A stretch of DNA of 64,000 nt from NCBI RefSeq assembly GCF_043944905.1, contig NZ_JBIMSN010000094.1:62001-126000 (forward strand), written 5' to 3'. Of this stretch, positions 7,622-16,214 are shown piece after piece. Both the position numbers and the translations under genes were made by a program. The notes under the pieces are model-generated. The model was not told the origin of the DNA and searched no databases. It was given only the letters and a program-made list of their open reading frames with translations. Every line of letters starts with the position of its first letter. Position 1 is the stretch's first letter. The DNA comes from Antrihabitans spumae. GTDB taxonomy: Bacteria > Actinomycetota > Actinomycetes > Mycobacteriales > Mycobacteriaceae.

Positions 7622-7672
7622 TGGCACGTGCGCTACAGGACGAAAGTATCGGTGTCGGTGGACCTATGACAC

Positions 7673-8056
7673 CTACCCGGTGCTCAGCTGCCGGAGTCGG
7701 CTGTCGACGCCTTCGGCGGCCAAAGCCGAGATCGTCGTCGAGGCAAGGAATTCGGCTAACGAGGATTCGCGGTCGGCAGCAGGTCCGTTCGTGTCGTGCA
7801 ATCCCGTGAACAACGCTGTCGCCAAATCCTCACGCAGCCCGAAGATCACGTCGACGGCGACATGGCCTTGTGCAACCACGCCGATCGCGGCGATGGGCCG
7901 TCCCTGCGCCTCATGTCGCCGCAGGGCCGCGGCGATTTCCAAGTCAGTGATGAGGGGTGTGTCGATGCCGATTACATTGTCGTGCTGCCACGTTCGAGAC
8001 CTTCCACCACCCGCCTGCAGTGCGACGCTGTGGACCGCGTCGATCAGCGAACTCAT
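7673..8056 (-). CDS. Unrecognised 127-residue protein
   Basis: From the ATG at 8056 the frame gives 127 residues with high third-position GC, so it behaves like real coding sequence. The same frame stays open to a start at 8191, but those added residues are arginine-rich and unconvincing. The core is an alternating strand-helix pattern: NVIGIDTPLITDLEIAAAL, then GRPIAAIGVVAQG and VDVIFGLREDLATAL. No family is recognised and there is no signal peptide or membrane segment. No ribosome-binding site is obvious at either start. It may be a fragment of a longer ancestral protein, given the decay around it. Confidence 0.45.
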   Translation of the reverse strand: MSSLIDAVHSVALQAGGGRSRTWQHDNVIGIDTPLITDLEIAAALRRHEAQGRPIAAIGVVAQGHVAVDVIFGLREDLATALFTGLHDTNGPAADRESSLAEFLASTTISALAAEGVDSRLRQLSTG

Positions 8057-8191
8057 CGCTACTGTCGCGACGGCAACCTCGAAGCATGGTAGTCGCCTCA
8101 ACACATTTCCGTCTCGTCGCAGGGGTAGTGACGTGTGGTGCCTGGAAGTCATCTCAGGGGCGCTTTCGCGGCCACCAGATCGACGGTACAA

Positions 8192-8778
8192 CCGCCCGAC
8201 ATGGGGTGCAGTCGATCAAACGTCCGACAGCGAAGTCTGTCGGAGCAAACGAGGTAGTCCGGGTAGCCATGGTGTTGCCGCCGGCGGCCGGAACCGACGG
8301 AAGGCATCGCGGATGGTGAGAAACGGTTGCCCGCGGCGCCTCTGTCGGGTGGTCGGGAGCACATATGGACGACGCAGATGAACACTTCGGGTCTGATCCA
8401 CGGTGGGCTCAGTGCATCCAGTGGTCGTCCCCGAGTGCGCAGACGTCCTGGACGATTTCTCGTTCGGTCCGGCGGCAGGTCGCGAGTGTCGATGGGGATG
8501 GCGTGATAACCAGTGTGGTGGGCGCCGCTGGGATAGGTTGCGAGAGTTAATCTTTGGTTGCGCGATGTGGCCTGGGATGGAGCAAAAGCATCCTCACGAG
8601 ACCTATTTCGGCCGCCGACTCCTTTCGACGTTCTCGAGTACAAAAGGTGCTGTCGGTGTCGCGATCAACGACAAGTCGGCGGCATTCTGCTGCGAGTGCG
8701 TCCCCGCAGCGCTGTTCAATCATCCGGCGATTTCGACCGCTAAGGTCGCTGATTGAACGGCGTTACTTGATGACGAGA
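8192..8778. other. Intergenic stretch without a supported gene
   Basis: Several overlapping frames on both strands are arginine- and serine-rich with no ribosome-binding sites and no family resemblance. I read this as decayed or non-coding island DNA. No repeat or RNA gene was seen. Confidence 0.45.
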
Positions 8779-9200
8779 TCAGCGAGTCCACGCCGGAGTG
8801 ATCGACATGCGCTTGAATCGCCAACCATCGTCGGTGCGGGTGGCTTCGAACGCGTAGTGACAGCCAATCATTCGATTGTCCTCGGGTGAGGCGGCGACAG
8901 GAACGAAGATCGCGACAACGTTGGCGTCCACCGAAGCGTCATCGCCGTGAAGTTCGATCGAAGTGCCCGCGATGAGATGCTGAGTGATTTCGAGCGCTGC
9001 ATGGTGAGTCTCGCCGTCCCGATGATCGCTTCAACGCCGGTTGACGTCCCGTCGGGCGTCGTCAACACGGCGTCAGTAGTGAAGATGGTCGACATCTTGT
9101 CGAAGTTCTTGGTGTCCACGCATCGTCCGACATCGGTTGCGAGTTTCGACAGATCGTTGTGGTCCAACAAGTCTCTGATCCGGTCGACGTTCGTCGTCAC
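8779..9200 (-). pseudogene. SnoaL/NTF2-like protein, broken by a frameshift
   Basis: The gene starts at a GTG (9200) behind GGGAGACC. Its first 65 residues are a good SnoaL-like fold start (LATDVGRCVDTKNFDKMSTIFT, then DGTSTGVEAIIG). After that the frame degenerates, while another minus-strand frame takes over near 9010 and continues the fold: ETHHAALEITQHLI, then VDANVVAIFVPVA, CHYAFEATRTDDGW and RFKRMSITPAWTR, ending with TGA at 8779-8781. One base gained or lost near 9015-9025 explains the break. Proteins of this fold include polyketide cyclases, dehydratases and steroid isomerases; the reaction here is unknown. It is divergent from the hydrolase gene at 9325. Confidence 0.7.
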
Positions 9201-9324
9201 TGAAGGTCTCCCTCGACGGGACCGAGCTGTCGTCGGTCATTCGAACAACGTAGTGCTGCCGAGAGGTGTTGGAGACACAATTGAAGCCGATACCACTTCC
9301 ACACGGCGAGTTAGGTTCCCGGTT

Positions 9325-10701
9325 ATGGCTCTTGCTCGACGTTTACTTGCAACCGCATGTGCGGTTACGCGGACTACGGACTTCGCAGTCCGATGGAGCG
9401 GCGCGAGATTCTTCCTGCCGGATGTGTTCGTCGCACGGTTCGCGAACCTCGGCGGAATCGATCCAGCGTTGATGTCGGCGCAGTTCGAGGGGGCGAGGTC
9501 GTTTGCGGACGAGCGCTGGGTTCGCTATTGGGAGAAGATCGCGGCCGATCACGCTGCTACGGCCGACCGCTCGCTGGCTACATTGTCCGCCGCGATCGGG
9601 CTGACCGCCGTAAGTGTCGAAGGCCTGCTCCGCGACGACGACCAGGCTGTCGTCGGCTCGCTCGCTCGGCTGATCGAGCCTGCCGCGTCGTTCCTGGCCG
9701 ATCGTGGCCCGCAACCACAGGTCGATCAGCTCAAACGGTTCATTCAGGGCCATGTGTCGAGCGACGATGCGGCTACCGAGCATCTGAAACAAGCTACGAT
9801 CGCCGTCGACTCGCTAGTGAAAATGGCTACGTACCAAACGATTGCCGCCTGGCCCGGCTGGTCGCCTGGCCGCATGCGGGCGTACCGAACCGCTCAGCGT
9901 ATTTCGGAGGCTCTTGTAAGAGCAATCGCCCCAGCGGTAGGGCTGACCACCGAAAGTATCGCCGTGCGGGTTGATGGCGAAGACGTGAGGGGGTACGCGG
10001 TCTTCCCGTCGGGTGAGCTTGCGTGCGCGGCCGTTCTTGTGACCAACGGACTCGACGGCACAGCACAGGAGTTACTCTTCCCCCTCCTGAAATATCGCGA
10101 TAGGGGATTGGCCCTGGTCGTCATGGAGATGCCCGGCACGTACCTATACAAGCAGCCGATGTCGGGAAATTCCGAGCTAATCTATGGCGCGATGATCGAC
10201 CACCTATCGCGTCACCCGCGGATTGATGGTGACCGGATCGGCATGTTCGGCCTCAGCTTCGGCGGGTACTGGTCCACTCGTATGGCTGCAACGAGTCCAC
10301 GATTGCGTTGCATCGTCACGTGCGCGACGCCCACTCACCGAAGTCTCGGACCGCACGGAGCGATCGGAGTTCCGGAAGTGATGGTGGTCGCAATGCGCAG
10401 AACATTGGGCGCTGCGAATCTTCGAGACCTCGGCCCGAAGTTGGGCGCGTTGTCGTTGCGGAAAATGTACAACAGAATCACGGTCCCGCTGCTGATCATC
10501 AGTGGTGATGCGGACACCGTTGTCGACCCCCGGGACTCGTCCGATCTCGCAAATGCGTTGCCGCAGGCGGAGCTTCGGCTCTACGTGGGCGATGATCACT
10601 GCGCGATGGGTCATTACCGAGAATGGATGGACTTCGCGTTCGAGTGGCTTCGCGACAAGCTTGCTGCTGAGGTTCCACTGACCCGTACATCAGATTTGTA
10701 A
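9325..10701 (+). CDS. Alpha/beta hydrolase, FrsA/DUF1100-like
   Basis: The product has 458 residues from ATG 9325. The frame is open back to 8947 but that part is antisense to the SnoaL-like gene and lacks protein character. The N-terminal 190 residues are helical, as in FrsA-like and dihydropseudooxynicotine-hydrolase-type enzymes with an extra cap domain. The catalytic domain follows: a nucleophile elbow FGLSFGGYW at about residue 312, an acid in ISGDADTVVD at about 393, and a histidine in DDHCAMGHY near 425. All triad members are present, so an active esterase or C-C hydrolase is expected; the substrate is unknown. No signal peptide is visible, so it is probably cytoplasmic. The nearest neighbours are a SnoaL-like pseudogene and non-coding DNA. 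Confidence 0.8.
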   Translation: MALARRLLATACAVTRTTDFAVRWSGARFFLPDVFVARFANLGGIDPALMSAQFEGARSFADERWVRYWEKIAADHAATADRSLATLSAAIGLTAVSVEGLLRDDDQAVVGSLARLIEPAASFLADRGPQPQVDQLKRFIQGHVSSDDAATEHLKQATIAVDSLVKMATYQTIAAWPGWSPGRMRAYRTAQRISEALVRAIAPAVGLTTESIAVRVDGEDVRGYAVFPSGELACAAVLVTNGLDGTAQELLFPLLKYRDRGLALVVMEMPGTYLYKQPMSGNSELIYGAMIDHLSRHPRIDGDRIGMFGLSFGGYWSTRMAATSPRLRCIVTCATPTHRSLGPHGAIGVPEVMVVAMRRTLGAANLRDLGPKLGALSLRKMYNRITVPLLIISGDADTVVDPRDSSDLANALPQAELRLYVGDDHCAMGHYREWMDFAFEWLRDKLAAEVPLTRTSDL

Positions 10702-11569
10702 CCCGCCAAGGCAATGCAACGACCATCTCCGCGAGTTGGCGCCTCTACGCAAAAGCTCGGATCAACCGGAGGGTCGGTGGAGGAGAGTGGATTTGCCCGC
10801 GTTTACGGACAGTGGTTGCTTGTGTCGCGTGGACTCGTGGTCGAACGCACCCTTGATCAACCAAGTGAACGTGTCCGGAAAACCTTTGGGGGCACACCAC
10901 GGTGACTGCGGCGGGCCAGGCGGGCTGTCGATCTTATTGCTGAACCGGATTCTTTGGGGTGGCGGCGAGACGTCGTTGATGATGTCGACGTCGCTGTCGT
11001 TGTGGTGTCGGTCGTCGACAGTGACGAAGGCGACGGCGTCGACGACTCTAAACTCGTTGAAGTGGAGCTCAACGACCTGGAACTCGGCGCCGATCTATCG
11101 GCGACGCCTGAGTCGGGCGAAGCGATCCAACAACGAGCAGAAACATTCCCGCACACAGCGTGTGCCGCCACATCGGTGTGCAACGTATGACCGCGATTTG
11201 TGCGAATGACATGTACGGCCTTAGCCACGCGAAAGCAGTGGTCAGTCATGTTGGAAGTCCAGGACAGACATCCAGCTTGTCCGGCAGCTGCACGTTATCA
11301 TCTGCCGAGAAGATCAACACCCAGCGCGGTGACCTTCGGCGAAGCTGTCAGCCTGGCAGCAGAAGCAAACCGAGACGCTAATGCTCGGCGGTCGTATCGT
11401 TGATTCACCCGCAAGAGACGTGATTCTGAAAGCTGCACTCTAACAGCAGGTTTGGAGTAGACGCGAGGTTCTCGAGCACCCTACGGTTCGAGGCGTATGG
11501 CGTAGAAGCCCGTACACGCCCCTAAACGGCAGGGAGACAAACGAAAACACGAAGGCCGAACAGAAGGTC
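10702..11569. other. Non-coding or decayed stretch before the recombinase remnant
   Basis: Almost 870 bases hold no frame with a ribosome-binding site and family resemblance. A Val/Asp-rich frame at 10954-11190 comes from a run of GTCGTCGAC-like repeats and does not look like a protein. No tRNA, transposon inverted repeats or CRISPR units were seen. It is the likely edge of a mobile element that ends in the recombinase genes. Confidence 0.5.
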
Positions 11570-12199
11570 ATGTTGGGTACGTGCGAGAGTCCACGCAGGA
11601 GCAGGCTGATAGCCGCCATGGCCTTGCCGCGCAAGAGGCCGCGCTCCGCGCCGAGGCGAATCGACGCGGATGGAAGCTGACGATCCTGCGCGATGAGGGC
11701 GCGAGCGGCAAAGCCGTGACCCAGGATTGCGGAAAGCGCTCGGGCAGTTGGCCGCTGGCCTCGCGGACGGCCTCATGGTGGTCAAGCTTGATCGCCTCGC
11801 TCCAAGCGTCGGCCACGCCAGCGACATCATGGAGCGTTCAGTGGCGCAGGGTTGGTCCTTGGTGATGCTCGACATCGCGCTGGACACCACGACGCCCAAC
11901 GGCGAAGCGCTGGCCAACATGATGGCTACGTTCGTGCAGCTCGAACGACGGCTCATCGGTGAGCGGACCAAGGCCGCACTCGCCGCGAAGAAGGCGCAAG
12001 GCGCGCGTCTTGGCCGACCACGAATGGTCAGCACTGTCCTGACGCGACGTGTCGTCAGCATGCGCCAGCAGAGCGTGGGCTTCGGCGAAATCGCCCGCGA
12101 GCTCACCGCAGCAGGTGAACTCAGCCCTGCCGGTCGGCCCACCTCGCAGCCCTCGACGGTCCGCCGCATCTACAACGTGGCCGCAGCGGGTGCCGCCGG
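11570..12199 (+). pseudogene. Serine recombinase (resolvase family), frameshifted
   Basis: Two frames together give a good resolvase-type recombinase. The first (from about 11570) has GYVREST with the catalytic serine, then QEQADSRHGLAAQE and ILRDEGASGKAV. The second begins near 11720 and continues with LRKALGQLAAGLADGLMVVKLDRLA, GEALANMMATFVQLERRLIGERT and KAQGARLGRPR, ending in a small C-terminal HTH (FGEIARELTAAG). The join reads GKAV followed by N-P-G in intact relatives, so a single A appears lost at about 11718-11722. The start codon is also unclear. The product would be truncated and inactive. It is followed by a small gene and a broken tyrosine integrase, so it is probably part of the same integrated element. 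Confidence 0.8.
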
Positions 12200-12430
12200 A
12201 TGGCGAGGAAACGAGCGGACTTACACAAAGGGTCCCGAATCGAAACCGATCGGAAGCGCAACCGCGATCGCCATGAGCGGATCGAGGACGAGATATACGC
12301 CAGCACCACGCGGGACTTGCTGCCGCGCAACAGGGCAACGCTCGACCGCACCAGCGACGACCTCAACGAGCCGAGCGAGATCCGCACTCCGCCGATGTCC
12401 TTCACCGACGACGAACTCAAATATTTCTAG
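12200..12430 (+). CDS. Small hypothetical protein between two recombinase genes
   Basis: The product has 76 residues from ATG 12200. The first half is strongly basic and the second half acidic, with a run of short polar stretches (IEDEIYASTTRDLL, then RTPPMSFTDDELKYF). It ends eight bases before the integrase ATG, whose ribosome-binding site (AGGA) overlaps its stop region, so it is coupled to the integrase. Position suggests an excisionase-like or recombination accessory protein, but no winged-helix or MerR-like pattern is clear. Its own ribosome-binding site is weak. Confidence 0.5.
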   Translation: MARKRADLHKGSRIETDRKRNRDRHERIEDEIYASTTRDLLPRNRATLDRTSDDLNEPSEIRTPPMSFTDDELKYF

Positions 12431-12438
12431 GACCAGGC

Positions 12439-13844
12439 ATGGCATACATCCGCGCACACGCGACAACCCAACGAAAGAGTGGGAAGCCGGTCAAGCGGTA
12501 CGAGGTCGTCTGGACCGAGCCTGTCCGCGACGAGTTCGGCCTGCCAATTCCGGTCAACCCGGCGAGACCGAAGGGCCGGAAGAAGACGAGCGCTCACCAG
12601 GAGAGCTACCCCCCACGCGGGAATTCGCCGAGGCCCGCCGAGACGAACTCAACGCCGCACGGCATACCGTCGGCACAGCCAGTCTGAGCGAAGCGCGCAA
12701 GGCCGGAGACCTGCCGTTCGGCTACTACGCCCAGGCCTGGCTCGACAGCATGCGCGTAAAGGTCGCTCAAGGACGGTTGAAGCAGCGCACCCTCGACGAT
12801 TACGAGAAGCGCTACTGCGCCGATATGCGCTGAAAGCGTTCGGCGGTAAAGCAATTGCGAGCATCACGCCGCGCAATTGTGAGGAGTTCCTCGCCGATCT
12901 GGGTTGGACGCGTGATCGCGCCGAAGACAACGAAGCACGCCTGGGTTCGTTGAAGCGCGTGATGAAGTACGCCTTGCAGCACAGCGCTATTTCGTCGAGC
13001 CCTGCCGACCGAGTCGACTTCGGTGGTGGGCACGCTGTTGGGGATCGAGCGCATTTCGAGCACCACCCGCTATCCGCCGATCAGGTCGGGCGAGTAGCCG
13101 CGACGGTAGGGGAGCGGTACCCGGTGTACGAGCTCGCGACCCTGTTCCTTGCCTATACAGGTGTGCGAGCGGCAGAAGCCTCGGGGCTGGAAGTCCGCGA
13201 CCTCGCATTTACGCAGGGGCCAAACGGCGAGGTGCGCTGCGCGGTCAACATCCGCCGGACGAAGGCCCGAACTGATGGTGTGTGGGTATTGAGTACGCCG
13301 AAATCGCGACGGTCGCGCCGAGCCGTACCACTGCCGCCCTGGCTCGCCGTGCGCATGCGCGACTTCCTCGCCAACGACCATCCCCGAGCGAGCGAAGCGA
13401 CAGCGCCACTCTGGCCGAGTCGGGTTGTTGGCGGTCGGCGTGTAAAAGGGGAACAGGCAATTGCGGAATTCGACTGGTCGCAGCCGGTGGCCTTCGGGAC
13501 GCTATACGAGACGATCTTGATGCCAGCGTTCGAAGCGGTCGGCCTTCCTGTGAGCCGTTCCGCCACCGCCACGGCACCCGCAGTTCGCGGGGTTCGGCTA
13601 CACGACCTCAGGCACACGTTCGCGACAAATGCAGCTGATGGCCGGCGTGCACTTCATGCAGGTTTCGCGTTGGCTCGGCCACGGCCAACCAAGCCTCACC
13701 CTCGACGTCTACGGCGACTGGATTCCCGCCGAGGACGGCGGCGTTGGCAACTCACTCCCTGCGCCGATCGCACCTACTCCGGTTGCGCCGCAGGAGGTTC
13801 CGTCGAATGTGATTCCTCTGTTTGGTCGGAAGTCGGCGGGATAG
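12439..13844 (+). pseudogene. Tyrosine recombinase (phage-type integrase) with three frameshifts
   Basis: Four consecutive frame segments rebuild one integrase of about 465 residues. It starts at ATG 12439 with an arm-binding N-terminus (AYIRAHATTQ, KRYEVVWTEP). It then shifts near 12615 in a run of six C, near 12825 (after RTLDDYEKRY, before LKAFGGKAI) and near 13630, where one extra A precedes MQLMAGVHFMQVS. Catalytic residues are spread over frames: R in TGVRAAEASGLE, H-x-x-R in LHDLRHTFAT, and the GH plus Tyr in SRWLGHGQPSLTLDVYG. It cannot give a working enzyme as it stands. It lies between a broken serine recombinase and a tRNA-linked gene pair, as expected for the integration module of a decayed island. 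Its 3' end overlaps the next minus-strand gene by 71 bases. Confidence 0.85.
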
Positions 13845-14745
13845 GAGGGCTAGCTGTGTCACGCGGGAGGAGCTGACGCCGCAATTCGTCCCGTTGGCGG
13901 CGGCGTTCTACGGTTGCGTCGACTCGTCTTTGCCGTTCTTCCGCCGCGTCTGTGCTGTAAACCCATACGCCGGTGTCTTCGTTACCAAAGCGGGCGACAG
14001 CTCCGGCGATAGAACTAAGCACCTCGTTTTGTTTCTTGATCAACTTTGCCACGTCGTGAATCGTGTTGATGACGAGCCGGTCAACGCCACGCAGTACATT
14101 CCAGTCGAGGACACCGGTTGTCGTGTGGGTCTGATTGTTGGCATCGGTGTATTTGACCGTCGCTTCGTGACGGTCAGCCAATTCCGGATGACGAAAACGC
14201 TTAGGCGCATAGTCCCACAGGGCCCGCCACTCCTGCCATGGTGCGAGAATTGGTATCTCGGTCGGTAACCAGAGATCTGTAATCGTCGAACCAGCTTCTG
14301 CTGTAGGACTGACCTGCGGTTTGGTGTCGAACTCGATCCTTATGTTGTACGCGGGTGTTGTTCCAAAGTTCTTCACCACAACCTCAAGGGCTTGCCAGAT
14401 CGCTGGGTTTGATTCCGCAAAGATGACAACGTTGGGCTGTGACTGCTCCTCCCTTGTCTTTTGCGCCTCGCGGGCATCATGATCCAGCGTTTCTTGCGCC
14501 AGGCGTGCCTGCTCGGCCAGCGCCGTTTGGGCCTGTTGTTGCTGCTCAATCCGCGCGGCCTGCGCTTCGATGACCGCTTTCTTGGCTTCCTCCACCTGCC
14601 TCTTCGCATATTTTCCTGCGACGATTACTGTGACGAGCGCTATTAAGGCGGTCGTCCAGCCAGCCATTGCTGCCCAAGCGTCTGCGGACGGCGCGCCAAG
14701 GCGCTCCGACAGCCATCTGCCAACATCCCCCAGCCAGTTCAACAT
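13774..14745 (-). CDS. Membrane-anchored coiled-coil hypothetical protein
   Basis: The product has 323 residues. An N-terminal membrane helix (about 27-45, TTALIALVTVIVAGKYA) is followed by a coiled coil of about 55 residues rich in Gln, Ala and Glu (about 50-105). Then comes a beta-rich domain of about 120 residues with VVVKNFGTTPAYNIRIEF, a pattern common in actinobacterial and phage-associated proteins of unknown function. The tail is basic and then Pro/Ser/Glu-rich. The ATG lies ten bases downstream of the stop of the preceding minus-strand gene, so the two are one transcript. Its last 71 bases are antisense to the end of the integrase remnant. No enzymatic motif is seen; it looks like element cargo. 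Confidence 0.7.
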   Translation of the reverse strand: MLNWLGDVGRWLSERLGAPSADAWAAMAGWTTALIALVTVIVAGKYAKRQVEEAKKAVIEAQAARIEQQQQAQTALAEQARLAQETLDHDAREAQKTREEQSQPNVVIFAESNPAIWQALEVVVKNFGTTPAYNIRIEFDTKPQVSPTAEAGSTITDLWLPTEIPILAPWQEWRALWDYAPKRFRHPELADRHEATVKYTDANNQTHTTTGVLDWNVLRGVDRLVINTIHDVAKLIKKQNEVLSSIAGAVARFGNEDTGVWVYSTDAAEERQRRVDATVERRRQRDELRRQLLPRDTASPPIPPTSDQTEESHSTEPPAAQPE

Positions 14746-14755
14746 TTCACGTTCC

Positions 14756-15727
14756 TCACGTACGGGTGTAGATCGGCGTCCACTCGTCCTCAGGGACTTC
14801 AGCTATGCCGTTGCTATCAACGCTGATACGGCGGACCGAGCGATAGCCCATCTTCCAACGCTCTGCGCGAAGCTTTGCCTTCGTCCGACGGCTCCACCTG
14901 CGGCCATTCCACCCCGGAGGGGGTTCGCCACCAGGGCGCCGAAACCAATCAGGTTCTAGGAACACTTCCTTACCCCACTCGTCCAGCTCCGCCGCTCTTA
15001 TCTCAAGCTCTTCGCGCTCGATTGCGACGTTTTCATTGACCTTGCTCCAGAGCCATCCGTAAAACTCGCGGACTGATTGTGTATATCGCTCGATGATTGG
15101 CAGTAGGTCGATCGAGTCTCCTGCAGCTTCGAGGTACGGCTTAACCTTGGGCGCCAAGCCGCTCCACTCGTATAACGGCTTAACCTCAAGAGAGAATTTA
15201 AGTTCTATTGCGGATGCCCGCTGACTAGAAGTCCACGTCTCTTTCGGGACGAGTCGGGGCAGGAAGTAATGCTGAGAATAGTTGCGTAATTCCACTAGGA
15301 ACTCCGCTTCCGCTGTCTCGAAAACCTCGATACGTTTGCTTGTGTATTCGCCCTGCTCGAACGCCGAGAACTCTTTGCCGATCTTCGGCCAGATCGTCCG
15401 CAGCACAACACGTTGGCCTGATATGAGCGAGCTGGCGGAGGCCAACACGTTGTGTAGCAATCTCGACAGCTCGTTATCGTATGGCTCACTGACTGCCGAG
15501 CTGAACGGCTGCAATCCACGGGATGGATACCTACCGATATGCGCAGCGAGTTCCTCCGCATTTTTCGAGAACGCGTAGGACGCGAGGTTGAGCGACCGAA
15601 GCTTCAAGTTGACCTTGTAGGCGTGAGTCGACTCTAGAAACGCCCCGCGCTCCTTATACTCCGCAAGGATCGGGTTCGTCCAGCTCCGCACGACGTGTTC
15701 GTCGTTCGGTTCTTCGGTAGTCGTCAC
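14756..15727 (-). CDS. Hypothetical protein, element cargo next to the tRNA
   Basis: The product has 323 residues from a GTG at 15727, chosen because GGAAG lies ten bases upstream. An in-frame ATG at 15757 falls inside the loop of a strong hairpin (15745-15769) and has no ribosome-binding site, so it is less likely. The protein is soluble and mainly helical, with no signal peptide, several Glu/Lys-rich helices in the middle (ELRNYSQHYF, RYTQSVREFYGWLW), and a basic Arg/Trp-rich C-terminus (GWNGRRWSRRTKAKLRAERW). I do not recognise the family. It is the first gene of a two-gene operon with the coiled-coil membrane protein and the gene closest to the tRNA that marks the island edge. Confidence 0.65.
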   Translation of the reverse strand: MTTTEEPNDEHVVRSWTNPILAEYKERGAFLESTHAYKVNLKLRSLNLASYAFSKNAEELAAHIGRYPSRGLQPFSSAVSEPYDNELSRLLHNVLASASSLISGQRVVLRTIWPKIGKEFSAFEQGEYTSKRIEVFETAEAEFLVELRNYSQHYFLPRLVPKETWTSSQRASAIELKFSLEVKPLYEWSGLAPKVKPYLEAAGDSIDLLPIIERYTQSVREFYGWLWSKVNENVAIEREELEIRAAELDEWGKEVFLEPDWFRRPGGEPPPGWNGRRWSRRTKAKLRAERWKMGYRSVRRISVDSNGIAEVPEDEWTPIYTRT

Positions 15728-15744
15728 TGTTGTGATGCTTCCAT

Positions 15745-15769
15745 GCCGCACCGACATATTCGGTGCGGC
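15745..15769. repeat. Perfect 10-bp inverted repeat between tRNA-Phe-like gene and island gene
   Basis: GCCGCACCGA and TCGGTGCGGC flank five bases. On the minus strand it lies 41 bases downstream of the tRNA and 18 bases upstream of the GTG of the next gene. It has no U-tail. It could end tRNA transcription or act as an operator for the island operon. Confidence 0.5.
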
Positions 15770-15809
15770 GCATCGGCATTCGCGGGGCCAAACCGCGCCG
15801 CGTGCCGTA

Positions 15810-15882
15810 CAGACCTGGCGGGGATCGAACCCGCGACAACCTAATCTTCAGTCAGATGCTCTACCAACTGAGCTACAGGCCC
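15810..15882 (-). tRNA. tRNA-Phe (GAA), atypical
   Basis: The 73 bases fold as a class I tRNA: acceptor pairs with two G-U pairs, D-arm GCTC/GAGC, anticodon stem with wobble pairs, loop CTGAAGA and T-arm GCGGG-TTCGATC-CCCGC. The anticodon is GAA. Position 37 is G rather than the A expected in tRNA-Phe. CCA is not encoded. The body looks more like a tRNA-Lys scaffold. Island genes lie at its 3' end, so it is the likely integration target. Confidence 0.75.
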
Positions 15883-15964
15883 AATCACAGCCGAAACTGT
15901 GGAGGCTGCGAGCCTAACATCGCCACCGCGGCACCGGGGCGAAACCGGGGTGAGAACGAAGAAA

Positions 15965-16003
15965 CCCCCAGTTCGGCGAGTAGAAAAGTCCGCTAGCTGG
16001 GGG
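15965..16003 (-). terminator. Terminator of the tRNA-Leu-like gene
   Basis: On the minus strand CCCCCAG pairs with CTGGGGG around a 25-base loop and is followed by TTTCTT. It starts nine bases after the end of the tRNA, as expected for an intrinsic terminator. Confidence 0.55.
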
Positions 16004-16011
16004 ATTACCTG

Positions 16012-16085
16012 TGCCCTCGGTGAGACTCGAACTCACACTGGACGGGTTTTGAATCCGTTTCCTCTGCCAATTGGGATACGAGGGC
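16012..16085 (-). tRNA. tRNA-Leu (CAA) with class I (short variable arm) architecture
   Basis: The 74 bases have a fully paired acceptor stem (GCCCTCG with CGAGGGC), a T-arm GTGAG-TTCGAGT-CTCAC, and an anticodon loop TTCAAAA giving CAA. The anticodon stem has an A-C mismatch at its loop end. The variable region is only about five bases, whereas tRNA-Leu normally carries a long variable arm. A tRNA-Leu gene is also, as far as I recall, annotated upstream of pdtaR in mycobacteria. CCA is not encoded. Whether it is charged with leucine cannot be told from the sequence. Confidence 0.7.
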
Positions 16086-16214
16086 GTTGCGTCGCCGGTG
16101 GTGCAGCGGCGCGAGACACCACTCTAGAGAATGGGCTTCGACGCGCTCGCACCGGTACCCTTGCGTTTCAACTCGGGTGTCGCCCGTTTTGCCGATCAGA
16201 GGGGACAAGTGCTC

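Noticed and set aside
8947..9324. N-terminal extension of the hydrolase at 9325
   Set aside because: The added 126 codons are antisense to the SnoaL-like gene, contain no family sequence and have no ribosome-binding site.
10954..11190. Val/Asp-rich 78-residue frame
   Set aside because: Its composition comes from GTCGTCGAC-type repeats; no ribosome-binding site, no family, and the opposite strand reads equally well.
11727..12833. Single 368-residue protein joining recombinase and integrase segments
   Set aside because: The frame is continuous only by chance: it joins the end of the serine recombinase to an out-of-frame part of the integrase; the middle has no protein character.
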